Origin: Pseudooceanicola antarcticus
Lineage (GTDB): Bacteria > Pseudomonadota > Alphaproteobacteria > Rhodobacterales > Rhodobacteraceae
Reading direction: 5' to 3'
Length of the DNA: 64,000 nt
Assembly (NCBI RefSeq): GCF_900215355.1
Contig: NZ_OBEA01000007.1
Span: 186,001 to 250,000 of the forward strand
Positions within the stretch are counted from its first letter, which is position 1, and the number at the start of each line of letters is the position of its first letter. Made by a program: the position numbers and the translations under genes. This document shows positions 1 through 9,484 of this stretch, piece by piece. Under the pieces are notes generated by a model. It was not told where the DNA came from. It saw nothing but the letters and a program-made list of their open reading frames with translations, and searched no databases.

Positions 1-494
1 AGCAGGCGGCCATCAGGGGTCTCGGAGAGCCAGGCCATCGCCTCTTGCACCAGGGCCGAGGGGTCGGCCTCGGCTTCCAGCCCGTCAAGGATCAGCAGCA
101 CCGGCTCGCCCGCCGTGGCGGCGCGGGAGAGCGCCTTGCCCCCCTGCCCCGGTTCCGACAGGATCGGCAGGGGCAAGCCCGCCTCCCAGACCTGTGGCAG
201 CACCTGCCCCTCGGGGTTGCGGACCACCGGACGGCAGAGCGCCTCGGGCAGCTGCGACGGGTCGCCCTGCCGCGCCGCGTTCAGGGCCTCTGCCAGCATC
301 TGCGCCAGGACGGTCTTGCCGCCGCCGCGCGGCGCGTGCAGCAGCTGTGCGCGGTGCATCGAGACCATCTCGGGCGCCGTGAACTGCACGGCGATTTCGG
401 GCTCGGCCCCATCCGCAAAGACCCGCAGCCCCTTGGCCGCGCGGTCTTCGTGGGTAAAGCCCGCAAGCCGCGGTAGGATTGGAAGCTCGATCAT
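1..494 (-). CDS. Partial P-loop NTPase-like protein of unknown function
   Basis: The N-terminal 164 residues are visible; the 3' end lies beyond the window. The ATG at 494 overlaps the stop of the upstream VOC gene (ATGA), so it belongs to the same transcript. A Walker-A-like loop, HAPRGGGKT, is at about residues 53-61, and a hydrophobic strand ending in LLILDGLE at about residues 133-140 fits a Walker B segment. The first Gly of the classical GxxxxGKT is replaced by Ala, so ATP binding is probable but not certain. There is no signal peptide, so it is cytoplasmic. It is the last visible member of the ABC importer operon running leftward from 5815. I do not recognise the family. AAA or STAND-type ATPases are possible. 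No function is assigned. Confidence 0.6.
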   Translation of the reverse strand, partial: MIELPILPRLAGFTHEDRAAKGLRVFADGAEPEIAVQFTAPEMVSMHRAQLLHAPRGGGKTVLAQMLAEALNAARQGDPSQLPEALCRPVVRNPEGQVLPQVWEAGLPLPILSEPGQGGKALSRAATAGEPVLLILDGLEAEADPSALVQEAMAWLSETPDGRL

Positions 495-874
495 TTGAAC
501 AGCTTGGCAACGTCCGGGTTGTGGAACCGCTGGATCTCGATCGCGTAGCCTGCCGGGTCCTCGAAGAAGAAGTGCTCGCAGTAGGTGCCGCGCAGGATCT
601 CGGACAGGCCGGTGACGCCGGCGTCCTTCATCTTGGCGTGCCAGCCCGGCACGTCTTCGGAGACAACGGTCAGCAGCGTCGCGCTCTGCGGTTGGTGCTT
701 CAGGTGGCCCTTGTTGCCGTCGACGATGCCGAAGTAGGCGTTGCCCGCGATGCGGTAGATCCGCGCCAGGCCCTGGTCGAGCACCAGCTCGAAGCCCAGC
801 ACGTCCTCGTAGAAGGGGGCCACCGAGTGGATGTCCTCGTAGTAGTAGAAGGTGATCGCGCATTCCTTGAGCAT
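491..874 (-). CDS. VOC (glyoxalase/bleomycin-resistance) superfamily protein
   Basis: A 127-residue single VOC module. The N-terminal half has the usual pattern ITFYYYEDIHSVAPFYEDVLGFELV, and the C-terminal half has FFEDPAGYAIEIQRF. In metal-dependent VOC enzymes the final strand carries a Glu ligand, which IEIQRF could supply. VOC proteins include lyases, dioxygenases, epimerases and binding proteins, so the reaction cannot be named. The start at 874 follows an AAAGGA ribosome site. The gene lies 50 bases after the signal-less binding-protein gene and overlaps the next gene by ATGA. It probably acts on an intermediate of the compound handled by this operon; that is inference from position only. 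Confidence 0.85.
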   Translation of the reverse strand: MLKECAITFYYYEDIHSVAPFYEDVLGFELVLDQGLARIYRIAGNAYFGIVDGNKGHLKHQPQSATLLTVVSEDVPGWHAKMKDAGVTGLSEILRGTYCEHFFFEDPAGYAIEIQRFHNPDVAKLFK

Positions 875-923
875 GATCGGGGTCCTTTCGGTCTTGTCTG
901 TGAACTGGGGGCCGCCACCGCGC

Positions 924-2306
924 TCAGGCGATGCGCAGGATCCCCTTGTGATCGAGGCTCAGCCCCTGCAGCGCGGGGACATGCGCCAGGCAGAGCACTG
1001 GATGGAAGAGATAGGCCCAGGGCGGGGCCGCCTGCAGGCGGCGCAGCAGGCGGCCGTAGGCCGTGGCCCTCTCGGTGGTGTCGGTCAGATGGCGTGCCGC
1101 GTCGAAGCCTGCGTCGACCTGCGCATCGCTGACGCCCTGCCACCACACCGCCCGGCTGAGGCTGGAGATCTTGTCGTCCAGCACGCGGAAGGTGCTGTGC
1201 GGAGAGCTGTCGAAGATCGCCGCGTCGCCCATCCGTTTCTCGCCGATGTCACGGGCGTATTGCGGGCGATCCTCGGCGATCTCGACGCGGGTCTCGAAAC
1301 CTATGGCATTCCAGGCCTCGGCCATGAAGCGCGCGATCTCGGGGGCCCCTTCGGGCATGTAGGTGGGGCTGCGCAAGACGACCTCACGCGGTCCCTCGGA
1401 CAGCGCCAGCAGGCGGCGGGCCTCTTCGGGATCGTAGCGCAGGGGCGAGAGCCCGCCCGCCTCATGGCCGAAGTGCCAGGGGCTGACGATGGTATCCGAG
1501 GGCTGGGCGAGACCGCCCATGACCTCTTCCGCCAACCGCTGGCGATCCAGCGCCAGGTTGGCGGCCAGGCGGGCGTTCGGATCGGTGAAGGCGCCCTCGA
1601 AGCCGTTCATGTAGGCCATGACCGACAGCGTGCTGGTCTGCTCCTGCCAGGCGAACCCGTCGATCCCGCGCAGGATGTGTTCGAGCCGTTCCATGTGGGT
1701 GGCGGCCTGCACCTGCCCCGCTTGCAGCGCGGCAAGGCGATCCTCGGCCAGGGGCATTGCGACAAAGCGCAGCTGGCGACCATCCTCGCGGCGCCGCAAC
1801 AGGACCTGCTGGCCTGCGGTGAAGTCCTCGACCTGCCAGGGCCCGGTGCCGAGGACCGGCCGCCCGGCGGCATCCATCCGTGGCAGGTAGAATTCCGACA
1901 GGATCTCGGGCAGGTCCGGGAAGGGCTTCGGCGTCTCGATCGTCAGGGTCGGACCATCTGCCGTGATCTGCGCGCCCGCCAGGTAGCGGGCATAGGACCA
2001 GGGCATGCCGAACATGTCGCGGGAGTCGAGGATACGGGTGATGAACTCGGCCGCGTGCTGGGCCAGGACCGGGGTGCCATCGTGGAACGCCTTGCCCTGC
2101 GGCAGGTGCAGCTGCCAGCGGCAGCCGCTGTCGTCCAACCGCCATTTCGCGAAGAGGCCCGGCCGGATCTCGCCATCCAGCCAGCGCAGCATCGGCTCAA
2201 GCACCAGTGATTTCAGGGTCAGGACGCTGCAATCATCGGTCACGCGATCCGGCGGCAGGAAGTCGATCTTCTCCAGCGCGATGGTCGGGATGGAAGGAAG
2301 GCTCAT
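924..2306 (-). CDS. Family 5 extracellular-solute-binding-like protein without a signal peptide
   Basis: A 460-residue protein of the SBP_bac_5 fold, the oligopeptide/dipeptide binding-protein family. Visible family blocks are AKWRLDDSGCRWQLHLPQG with KAFHDGTPV near residues 65-90 and GTGPWQVEDF near 160. The ATG at 2306 overlaps the stop of the permease gene, which fixes the start. The N-terminus, MSLPSIPTIALEKIDFLPPD, has no positively charged/hydrophobic signal sequence and no lipobox. A frame extension to 2339 adds only VQSPSPEPVL, which does not help. The operon already encodes a normal exported binding protein at 4241-5815. This one is therefore probably cytoplasmic and may sense the imported ligand, as the SBP-like domain of SgrR regulators does, or it may have lost export. 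Confidence 0.85.
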   Translation of the reverse strand: MSLPSIPTIALEKIDFLPPDRVTDDCSVLTLKSLVLEPMLRWLDGEIRPGLFAKWRLDDSGCRWQLHLPQGKAFHDGTPVLAQHAAEFITRILDSRDMFGMPWSYARYLAGAQITADGPTLTIETPKPFPDLPEILSEFYLPRMDAAGRPVLGTGPWQVEDFTAGQQVLLRRREDGRQLRFVAMPLAEDRLAALQAGQVQAATHMERLEHILRGIDGFAWQEQTSTLSVMAYMNGFEGAFTDPNARLAANLALDRQRLAEEVMGGLAQPSDTIVSPWHFGHEAGGLSPLRYDPEEARRLLALSEGPREVVLRSPTYMPEGAPEIARFMAEAWNAIGFETRVEIAEDRPQYARDIGEKRMGDAAIFDSSPHSTFRVLDDKISSLSRAVWWQGVSDAQVDAGFDAARHLTDTTERATAYGRLLRRLQAAPPWAYLFHPVLCLAHVPALQGLSLDHKGILRIA

Positions 2307-3139
2307 CAGGACTGGCTCCGGCGACGGGGATTGAACCAATCGGCCAGCGAGTCACCGATCAGGTTGAAGGACAGGACCGCCAGCAGGATCGCGAAGCCGG
2401 GTCCAAGCGCCGTCCAGGGGCTGGAACGCGCGAAGGCGAGGTTGGCCGAGACATCCGCGCCCCATTCGGGCATCGGCGGCTGCGCACCGAGGCCCAGGAA
2501 GCCAAGGCTGGCCGTTTGCAGGATGGCACTGCCCACATTGAGCGAGGCCTGCACCAGCAGCGGCCCGATGGCATTGATCAGCACGTAGCGCAGCAGGATC
2601 CGCCGCCGTGGCAGGCCAAGCGCATGCGCGGCATCGACATAGAGCCTCGAGGACACGGCCAGCGCCTGGCTGCGCGCAACGCGGGCGAACTGCGGCGCCA
2701 TGGTGATCGCCACGGCGATCATGGCGTTCTCGAGGCTGGGCCCGAAGGCCGCCGCCAGTGCAATCGCCAGCACGAGCGCCGGGAAGGACAGCATGGCATC
2801 GACGATCCGCATGATCAGCGTATCGAGCCAGCCGCCGGTGAACCCCGCGACGACCCCGAAGAAGACCCCGATGGCAAAGGCGATCCCCACCACGAGGATG
2901 CCGATGGCCAGGGTGTAGCGCCCGCCGTGCACCAGTCGGGCCAGCATGTCGCGGCCGAAGCTGTCGGTGCCCAGCCAGTGCCCCGGCCCCGGCGGCAGAA
3001 GCTTGGCGCTCATGTCGATGGCGGTCGGGGATTGCACCAGGAACGGGCCGATCAGCACCGCCAGCAGCAGCGCCCCCAGGATACCGGAGCCGACCATGGC
3101 CAGGGTGTTGCGACGAAGGAAATGGATCAGTTCACGCAT
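2306..3139 (-). CDS. Oligopeptide-type ABC transporter permease (DppC/OppC family)
   Basis: A 277-residue inner-membrane permease with a short N-terminal segment and about six membrane helices. It has the LGTDSFGRDMLARLVHGGRYTL block that marks the DppC/OppC family, and the EAA loop (AHALGLPRRRILLRYVLINA) at about residues 170-190 that contacts the ATPase. It pairs with the DppB-type permease 12 bases upstream. The ATPase subunits are not in this operon; the divergent gene at 6997 encodes a double ATPase and is the likely partner. The stop overlaps the next start (ATGA). Length is normal for the family. The substrate is not defined by the permease. Confidence 0.93.
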   Translation of the reverse strand: MRELIHFLRRNTLAMVGSGILGALLLAVLIGPFLVQSPTAIDMSAKLLPPGPGHWLGTDSFGRDMLARLVHGGRYTLAIGILVVGIAFAIGVFFGVVAGFTGGWLDTLIMRIVDAMLSFPALVLAIALAAAFGPSLENAMIAVAITMAPQFARVARSQALAVSSRLYVDAAHALGLPRRRILLRYVLINAIGPLLVQASLNVGSAILQTASLGFLGLGAQPPMPEWGADVSANLAFARSSPWTALGPGFAILLAVLSFNLIGDSLADWFNPRRRSQS

Positions 3140-3151
3140 TGGCCTGCCCCC

Positions 3152-4162
<1,011 letters not shown>

Positions 4163-4187
4163 CGGACAGTCCGGTCAGGTAGGGGAT

Positions 4188-4217
4188 GCCGGCCCGGACG
4201 AGAGCGTCCGGGCCGGC
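4188..4217 (-). promoter_or_regulatory. Intercistronic hairpin between binding-protein and permease genes
   Basis: A perfect 13-bp stem (GCCGGCCCGGACG pairing with CGTCCGGGCCGGC) closes a 4-base loop between the stop of the binding-protein gene and the permease start. No U-run follows, so it is more likely an mRNA-stabilising or partial-attenuation element than a full terminator. Such hairpins are common after binding-protein genes, whose product is needed in excess. Confidence 0.7.
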
Positions 4218-4240
4218 GTCGTGATTGAGATTTACGAAGA

Positions 4241-5815
4241 TCAGTTCTTCGAGACGCTCCAGTATTCGTTGAGCGGCGGCGCGCTGTTGACCACCAGGCC
4301 TTCGACGTTCGAGCGGGCGAAGACGATCAGCTTGGGGCTGAAGAGATAGGCACCCGGCACCTGCTCGACTATCTCCTTCTGGATCTCACCGTAGAGCGTC
4401 TTGCGCTTCTCCATGTCCGCCTCGCCCTGGGCTTCGAGGATCTTGGCGTCCAGCTCGGCGTTCTCGGGCATGCGGAAGGTCATCGCGCTGTTCTTCAGCG
4501 CCGACAGGTAGCCGATGGTCACATGCGCGTCGGGGTCGTTGTACCAGGGCTGACGACCGTCCAGGGCCATTTCCCATTCACCCGCCACGTGCAGCGCGCG
4601 GTAGGAGGGGAATTCGGTCTGGGCGATTTCGACGTTGACGCCGATGTCGGCCAGGTTGGCCTGGACGAAGGTTGCCACCGCACCCCAGAGCGAGCCCTGG
4701 AAGCTGTAGAGCTTGACCGTCAGGTCCGACGGATCGACACCGGCTTCGGCCAGCAGCGCCTTGGCGGCTTCGGGGTCATAGCTGGGGGCCAGGTCCATGA
4801 CCTCGGGATCGAAGGCCCAGCTGTTGGAGGTCAGCGGACCATAGACACGCTCGGCCGTGCCGTCGAAGACACCGGACAGAAGACCGTCATAGTCGATGGC
4901 CATGGCAATCGCGCGACGCACCCGCACATCGGTGAAGGGGCCGTCGGTCAGCGAGTTGTTGAATTCCAGCTGACGGATGATCTGCGAGGGGCTTTCCAGG
5001 ATCTGGATGTCGTCGTTCTCGGCAAAGGCCGCCATCTCTTCGGAGGGAACAGCGGAAAGCTGGCCTGCCTGCTGGATGATGTCCACGCCGCCGTTTTCCA
5101 GTTCGAGACGACGGGTCGAGGCCTCGGGGATGATCGTGTAGATCAGCCGTTCCAGTTTCGGCGCACCCCGGTAGTAGTCGGCGTTGGCGTCCAGCACGAC
5201 ACGGGTGTCGGCCTGGTAGGCGCGGAACTTGAAGGGGCCGGTGCCGACCGGGTTGGTGGCGAAGTCGTCGCCAAGCTCACCCACGGCCGTCGGGCTGACA
5301 ATGGCCGACTGCGGCTGTGCCAGGATCGACAGGAAGGCGGGATAGGGACGCGACAGGGTGAAGACCACCTCGGTTTCCGAGGGCGTCTCGATGCTTTCGA
5401 TCAGACCGAGCGATGCCTCGACATAGGGGTTCATCTCGACGGTACGTTCGATCGAGAACTTCACCGCTTCGGCGTTGAACGGCGTGCCGTCATGGAAGAC
5501 GACGCCATCGCGCAGAGTGAAGTCGAAGGTCATGCCGTCTTCCGAGACCGACCATTCCGTTGCCAGCCGGCCTTCCAGCTCGGCGAAGTCGGGCGCCTGC
5601 CAGGCGACGAGCGTGTCGAAGACGTTCAGGATGATCTCGGAGCCGATCGGCTCTGCCTTGTTGATGCCGGGCTCCAGGCCAGCGGGATCAGAGGGGACAG
5701 CGATCACCAGCGTCGAGGATTCCTGCGCCTGCGCCACCTGTGCGGCGAACGGCACCGTGCCCATGGCCAGCGCCGCGCCGGAGACGACCCCGAATAATCT
5801 GCGCGTGAGTTTCAT
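4241..5815 (-). CDS. Exported oligopeptide-type solute-binding protein (SBP family 5)
   Basis: A 524-residue periplasmic binding protein. The N-terminal leader MKLTRRLFGVVSGAALAMGT ends in an AQVAQA-type cleavage site near residue 30. The TRRLFG segment resembles a twin-arginine signal, so Tat or Sec export are both possible. Family 5 blocks are present: ATEWSVSEDGMTFDFTLRDG then VVFHDGTPFNAEAVKFS (about 90-125), and NPVGTGPFKF (about 195). Family members bind peptides, glutathione, nickel chelates, opines and sugars, so the ligand is open. It is the first gene of the leftward operon, and the TGATATATCA palindrome sits about 80 bases upstream of its start. Confidence 0.94.
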   Translation of the reverse strand: MKLTRRLFGVVSGAALAMGTVPFAAQVAQAQESSTLVIAVPSDPAGLEPGINKAEPIGSEIILNVFDTLVAWQAPDFAELEGRLATEWSVSEDGMTFDFTLRDGVVFHDGTPFNAEAVKFSIERTVEMNPYVEASLGLIESIETPSETEVVFTLSRPYPAFLSILAQPQSAIVSPTAVGELGDDFATNPVGTGPFKFRAYQADTRVVLDANADYYRGAPKLERLIYTIIPEASTRRLELENGGVDIIQQAGQLSAVPSEEMAAFAENDDIQILESPSQIIRQLEFNNSLTDGPFTDVRVRRAIAMAIDYDGLLSGVFDGTAERVYGPLTSNSWAFDPEVMDLAPSYDPEAAKALLAEAGVDPSDLTVKLYSFQGSLWGAVATFVQANLADIGVNVEIAQTEFPSYRALHVAGEWEMALDGRQPWYNDPDAHVTIGYLSALKNSAMTFRMPENAELDAKILEAQGEADMEKRKTLYGEIQKEIVEQVPGAYLFSPKLIVFARSNVEGLVVNSAPPLNEYWSVSKN

Positions 5816-5894
5816 GTTTCACTCCTGTGTTGGATCGGGCCAGGGCCCTTTGTTGCGCGAGCAAGCCGCGAGTTGCCCCTGCACCCTCCACTCT

Positions 5895-5906
5895 CTGATA
5901 TATCAG
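5895..5906. promoter_or_regulatory. Candidate operator, palindrome CTGATATATCAG
   Basis: A perfect 12-bp palindrome 80 bases upstream of the binding-protein gene. Its 10-bp core TGATATATCA recurs exactly at 6914-6923, in the other control region of the same locus. GntR-family regulators of the FadR/FCD type commonly bind short AT-centred palindromes of this size, and such a regulator is encoded at 13699-14397. Assignment to that regulator is inference. Confidence 0.6.
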
Positions 5907-6021
5907 GTGCAATATTAGATTTGAGGCAAACCCTCGATTCAGCACATTTCCCAGAGGCGTGATGCACGATCTGCACAAAACTTGAGCGCAAATCGACGTC
6001 AGAACCGGAAACGGCACGTCA

Positions 6022-6885
6022 TCAGGGGAAAGGCCCGCGCTTCACCGGGCGATCAGAATCATGGATATATTGCGACCAGGACCCCGGATACATCGCCGCC
6101 TCGACACCGATCGAGGCAAGCGCAAGGACCGTCACGGCTGCAGACATTCCGGCCCCGCAATAGACCCCTACCTGCGCGCCGTCCGTTGCCCCCAACCCAC
6201 GGTACATCTCGGCAAGCGTCGGCCCATTGGTCATGGGCCCTTCATCGGTGAAGTTATCGGGCGCCGGCGCGCTCAAGGCTCCGGGAATATGCCCGCGCTT
6301 GGGGTCACCCCCCTCCGGCAGACCGCCGATGTAATTGGGCCGAATGCGCGCATCCAGGAGAACCCCGTCGGAGGCCAGCGCAAGTGCCGTCTCGGCGGTC
6401 AATTCAGGCATATGGCCCGGCGAGATCTCCGTATCCGTTTTCTCATTTACATCAGCGTGTTGAGAGGTCTCAAGGCCTGCCTTCATCCAGGCGTCCAGCC
6501 CACCATCCAGCACCCGGACATCCGGGATGCCCGCCCACTTCAGCACCCACCAGGCGCGCGCGGCGGTCATGGTCCGCTCGGGGTCGTAGAGCACCACGGT
6601 CCGATCCTTGCGAATCCCCCAGCGCTGAACCGCCGCCTGCAGCGCATCAATCCGGGGCAAGGGCCGCTGCCCCTGGTCCGGCGCCGCGGGGGCGGCGAAA
6701 TCCGTGTAGGCCTCGGCGTCGACGGCCCCCGGAATCCAGTGACCATTGCGCGAGTCGACCCCGGTGTAGGGGTTGATCGACTGAACAGCGATGACCGTCG
6801 GCGGCACATCGCCCTGCAGCATGTCCCACAGCTCCTGCGGCGACAGGAGGACCTTGCGGCGCACCTCGGCATCAGGGGTTGGCAT
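6022..6885 (-). CDS. Two-domain rhodanese-type sulfurtransferase
   Basis: A 287-residue protein with tandem rhodanese domains, as in thiosulfate and 3-mercaptopyruvate sulfurtransferases. The N-terminal domain includes GHWIPGAVDAE and VVLYDPERTMTAARAWWVLKW, where the active-site position is Asp, so it is inactive as usual. The C-terminal domain has LLDARIRPNYIG, GHIPGALSAP and the active loop VYCGAGMSA, with the sulfur-carrying Cys near residue 243. The CGxGxxA loop is closer to mercaptopyruvate than to thiosulfate enzymes. There is no signal peptide. It is transcribed away from the catabolic operon, with an operator-like palindrome between them, which suggests it handles sulfur released by that pathway, for instance by the MalY/PatB lyase at 12548. 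Confidence 0.92.
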   Translation of the reverse strand: MPTPDAEVRRKVLLSPQELWDMLQGDVPPTVIAVQSINPYTGVDSRNGHWIPGAVDAEAYTDFAAPAAPDQGQRPLPRIDALQAAVQRWGIRKDRTVVLYDPERTMTAARAWWVLKWAGIPDVRVLDGGLDAWMKAGLETSQHADVNEKTDTEISPGHMPELTAETALALASDGVLLDARIRPNYIGGLPEGGDPKRGHIPGALSAPAPDNFTDEGPMTNGPTLAEMYRGLGATDGAQVGVYCGAGMSAAVTVLALASIGVEAAMYPGSWSQYIHDSDRPVKRGPFP

Positions 6886-6913
6886 TGCCTATCTCCTACT
6901 CAGTTTGACATTC

Positions 6914-6923
6914 TGATATATCA
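6914..6923. promoter_or_regulatory. Candidate operator TGATATATCA in divergent promoter region
   Basis: The same 10-bp palindrome as at 5896-5905, here in the 111-bp region between the sulfurtransferase (start 6885) and the ATPase operon (start 6997). It is well placed to control both. Likely ligand-responsive binding by the GntR/FCD protein at 13699 is inferred from location and palindrome type. Confidence 0.6.
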
Positions 6924-6996
6924 CATAGTACATTTGCATTTGACAGCACAGACCGGATCAGCTGTAAATCGTGCAACATTTTCCGACGGGATCCGT

Positions 6997-8784
6997 ATGT
7001 CTCTTCTCACTGTATCGAACCTCACCACGCAATTCCGCACCCCTGAAGGTTGGCGGAGCGTGGTCGATGACGTCAGCTTCAGCGTCGACACGGGGCAGAC
7101 CCTGGCGGTCGTCGGAGAATCCGGCTCCGGCAAGAGCGTCACCGCACTGTCGGTCATGGGCCTGCTGCCCCAGGGACTGGCCCGTGCCAGCGGCAGCATC
7201 ACCTTCGAGGGCAAGGAGCTGCTGGACCTGCCCGAACGGCAGATGGAACGCATCCGTGGCAACGACATCGCCATGATCTTCCAGGAACCCATGACCTCGC
7301 TGAACCCCGTTCTCAGCGTCGGACGCCAGATTGCCGAGCCGCTGATGCGCCACCGGGGCCTGTCGCGTCGGGCCGCCATGGCCGAGGCCGTGCGCCTGAT
7401 GGATCGCGTCCGCATCCCCTCGGCGGGGCGCCGCGCCAGGGAATACCCGCATGAAATGTCGGGCGGCATGCTGCAGCGGGTGATGATCGCCACGGCCCTG
7501 GCCTGCGCCCCGCGCCTGCTGATCGCCGACGAGCCGACGACCGCGCTGGACGTGACGATCCAGGCGCAGATCCTTGAACTGATCAAGGAGCTGCAGGACG
7601 AAGACGGCATGGGCGTGCTGTTCATCACCCACGACATGGGCGTGGTGGCCGAGATCGCCGAACGTACCGTTGTCATGTACCGCTCCAAGTTGCTCGAGGC
7701 CGGCGCGACCGATCAGATCTTCGACGCCCCCGCCACCGACTACACCCGCCGCCTTCTGGCCGCAGCCCCCCGTCTGGGTGCCCTGGCCGACAGCCCCCTG
7801 CCCCGACCCTTCCCCGCCGAGGACGGCGCGCTGCCGGCTGCCGTCGACACGGTCCAGCACGACGCGCCGCCGCTGCTGGAAGTGCGCGACCTGGTCACCC
7901 GCTTCGACCTGACGCAGGGCGTCCTGGGGCGGGTTCATGCGCGGGTCCACGCCGTGCAGAACGTCTCCTTCGACCTGCAGCCCGGCGAGACCCTGGCAGT
8001 GGTGGGCGAGTCGGGTTGCGGCAAGTCCACCACCGGCCGCTCGGTCCTGCGCCTGACAGAGCCGACCTCGGGCAGCATCCGCTTCGACGGGCAGAACCTG
8101 CGCACCCTTCCGGCATCCAAGCTGGTGGCGGAACGCCAGGCGATGCAGATGATTTTCCAGGACCCCTTCAGCTCGCTCAACCCTCGCATGCGCGTGGGTG
8201 ACGCCATCGCGGAGCCGATGATCGTGCACGGTTTGCAGACGAAAGAGACAGCGCCGGCAGAGGTTGCCCGGCTGCTGGACCGCGTAGGTCTCGACGCGGC
8301 CATGGCCTCTCGTTGGCCGCATGAGTTCTCGGGCGGTCAGCGCCAGCGGATTTCCATCGCCCGCGCCCTTGGCCTGAAGCCAAGGCTGATCGTCGCCGAT
8401 GAAAGCGTCTCGGCGCTGGACGTGACCATCAAGGCCCAGGTGGTCAACCTGATGATGGAGCTCCAGGCGGACCTGGGTCTGTCCTATCTCTTCATCAGCC
8501 ACGACATGGCCGTGGTCGAGCGCATCAGCCACCGGGTGGCCGTGATGCTCTCGGGCGAGATCGTCGAGATCGGCCCGCGCGAGCGGATCTTCTCGGCCCC
8601 GCAGCACCCCTATACACGCCGCCTTCTGGCTGCCGTGCCGGAACCCGATCCCGCGCGCCGGCTGACCCGCCGCAAGATCGAGGTGACCGAACTCAAGAGC
8701 CCGGTGAAGGCACCGGACTACCAGCCCCCCGTGCGCAGCTATGCCGAAGTGGCGCCCGGCCACCTGGTCATGCAAGGCGATTGA
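6997..8784 (+). CDS. Double ATP-binding subunit of oligopeptide-type ABC importer
   Basis: A 595-residue protein with two complete ABC domains joined in one chain, as in YejF or GsiA. Domain 1 has Walker A GESGSGKS near residue 42, Q-loop [11 protein letters not shown], signature MSGGMLQRV and Walker B LLIADEP. Domain 2 has GESGCGKST near 340, [20 protein letters not shown] and LIVADES. The second Walker B ends in ES rather than EP, but the catalytic Glu is kept. Both domains have the oligopeptide-importer C-terminal extension ([15 protein letters not shown] in the second). The ATG at 6997 is chosen because the ABC domain begins at once; the longer frame upstream runs antisense through the sulfurtransferase gene. 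It most likely powers the permeases at 2306-4162, which lack their own ATPase. Confidence 0.94.
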   Translation: MSLLTVSNLTTQFRTPEGWRSVVDDVSFSVDTGQTLAVVGESGSGKSVTALSVMGLLPQGLARASGSITFEGKELLDLPERQMERIRGNDIAMIFQEPMTSLNPVLSVGRQIAEPLMRHRGLSRRAAMAEAVRLMDRVRIPSAGRRAREYPHEMSGGMLQRVMIATALACAPRLLIADEPTTALDVTIQAQILELIKELQDEDGMGVLFITHDMGVVAEIAERTVVMYRSKLLEAGATDQIFDAPATDYTRRLLAAAPRLGALADSPLPRPFPAEDGALPAAVDTVQHDAPPLLEVRDLVTRFDLTQGVLGRVHARVHAVQNVSFDLQPGETLAVVGESGCGKSTTGRSVLRLTEPTSGSIRFDGQNLRTLPASKLVAERQAMQMIFQDPFSSLNPRMRVGDAIAEPMIVHGLQTKETAPAEVARLLDRVGLDAAMASRWPHEFSGGQRQRISIARALGLKPRLIVADESVSALDVTIKAQVVNLMMELQADLGLSYLFISHDMAVVERISHRVAVMLSGEIVEIGPRERIFSAPQHPYTRRLLAAVPEPDPARRLTRRKIEVTELKSPVKAPDYQPPVRSYAEVAPGHLVMQGD

Positions 8785-8808
8785 GCCGCTCCTTACGAAA
8801 GCCCATTC

Positions 8809-9483
8809 ATGTCACGTATCCTCGTCCTCAACCCCAATAGCTCAGGGGCGATCACCGCATCCATCTCTGCGCAGCTGGACGCGCAGCGCAGCCTGACGCG
8901 GCACGAGATCCTCTGCGGCGACCTGCCCGATGCGCCCGCGGGCATCGAGAGCGACGCCGACGTCGCCCTGGTGGCCCCCATGGTGCGCGACCGCATCATT
9001 GCCGCCGGCGCGGATGCCGGTGTGATCGCCTGTTTCTCTGACCCCGGCGTGGACGTCACGCGCTCCGAGCTGTCCGACCGCCCGGTGATCGGCATTGCCG
9101 AGGCCGCCTATTATGCCGCGCTGCAACTGGGGGACCGCTTCGGCGTGATCTCCCTCGGGCCGTCGTCGATCGCGCGCCATGCCGCCCGGATCGCGGATCT
9201 GGGCCTCTTGTCCCGCCTCGCCGGGGATCGGGACATCTCGATGAGCGTCGCCGAGGGCAACCGCCCCGAGAGCTTCGGCAAGATCTGCGACACGGCCAGG
9301 GCGCTGCGCGATCTCGACGGCGCCCGTGTGATCATCCTGGGCTGTGCTGGCATGGGGCTGCACCGTGCCGCCCTGCAAGAGGCCCTGGGCCTGCCGGTCA
9401 TCGACCCCGTGCAGGCCGCCGTCGCCAGTGCCGTGGCGGCCCTCGACCTTGAATACTACGCACTTGAAAAGACCGGAGCCTGA
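8809..9483 (+). CDS. Asp/Glu/hydantoin racemase family protein
   Basis: A 224-residue protein. The N-terminus, ILVLNPNSSGAIT, is the signature of hydantoin racemases. The two catalytic cysteines expected of the cofactor-independent racemase family appear in VIACFSDPG (about residue 73) and IILGCAGMG (about 180). Characterised members invert D/L-5-substituted hydantoins; relatives act on allantoin or aspartate. It is followed after one base by a cyclic amidohydrolase gene. This is the classic racemase-hydantoinase pairing, in which both enantiomers of a ring compound are fed to one stereospecific hydrolase. Confidence 0.9.
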   Translation: MSRILVLNPNSSGAITASISAQLDAQRSLTRHEILCGDLPDAPAGIESDADVALVAPMVRDRIIAAGADAGVIACFSDPGVDVTRSELSDRPVIGIAEAAYYAALQLGDRFGVISLGPSSIARHAARIADLGLLSRLAGDRDISMSVAEGNRPESFGKICDTARALRDLDGARVIILGCAGMGLHRAALQEALGLPVIDPVQAAVASAVAALDLEYYALEKTGA

Positions 9484-9484
9484 A

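Noticed and set aside
6061-6996. N-terminal extension of the double ATPase upstream of 6997
   Set aside because: It runs antisense through the sulfurtransferase gene; the ABC fold starts directly at 6997.
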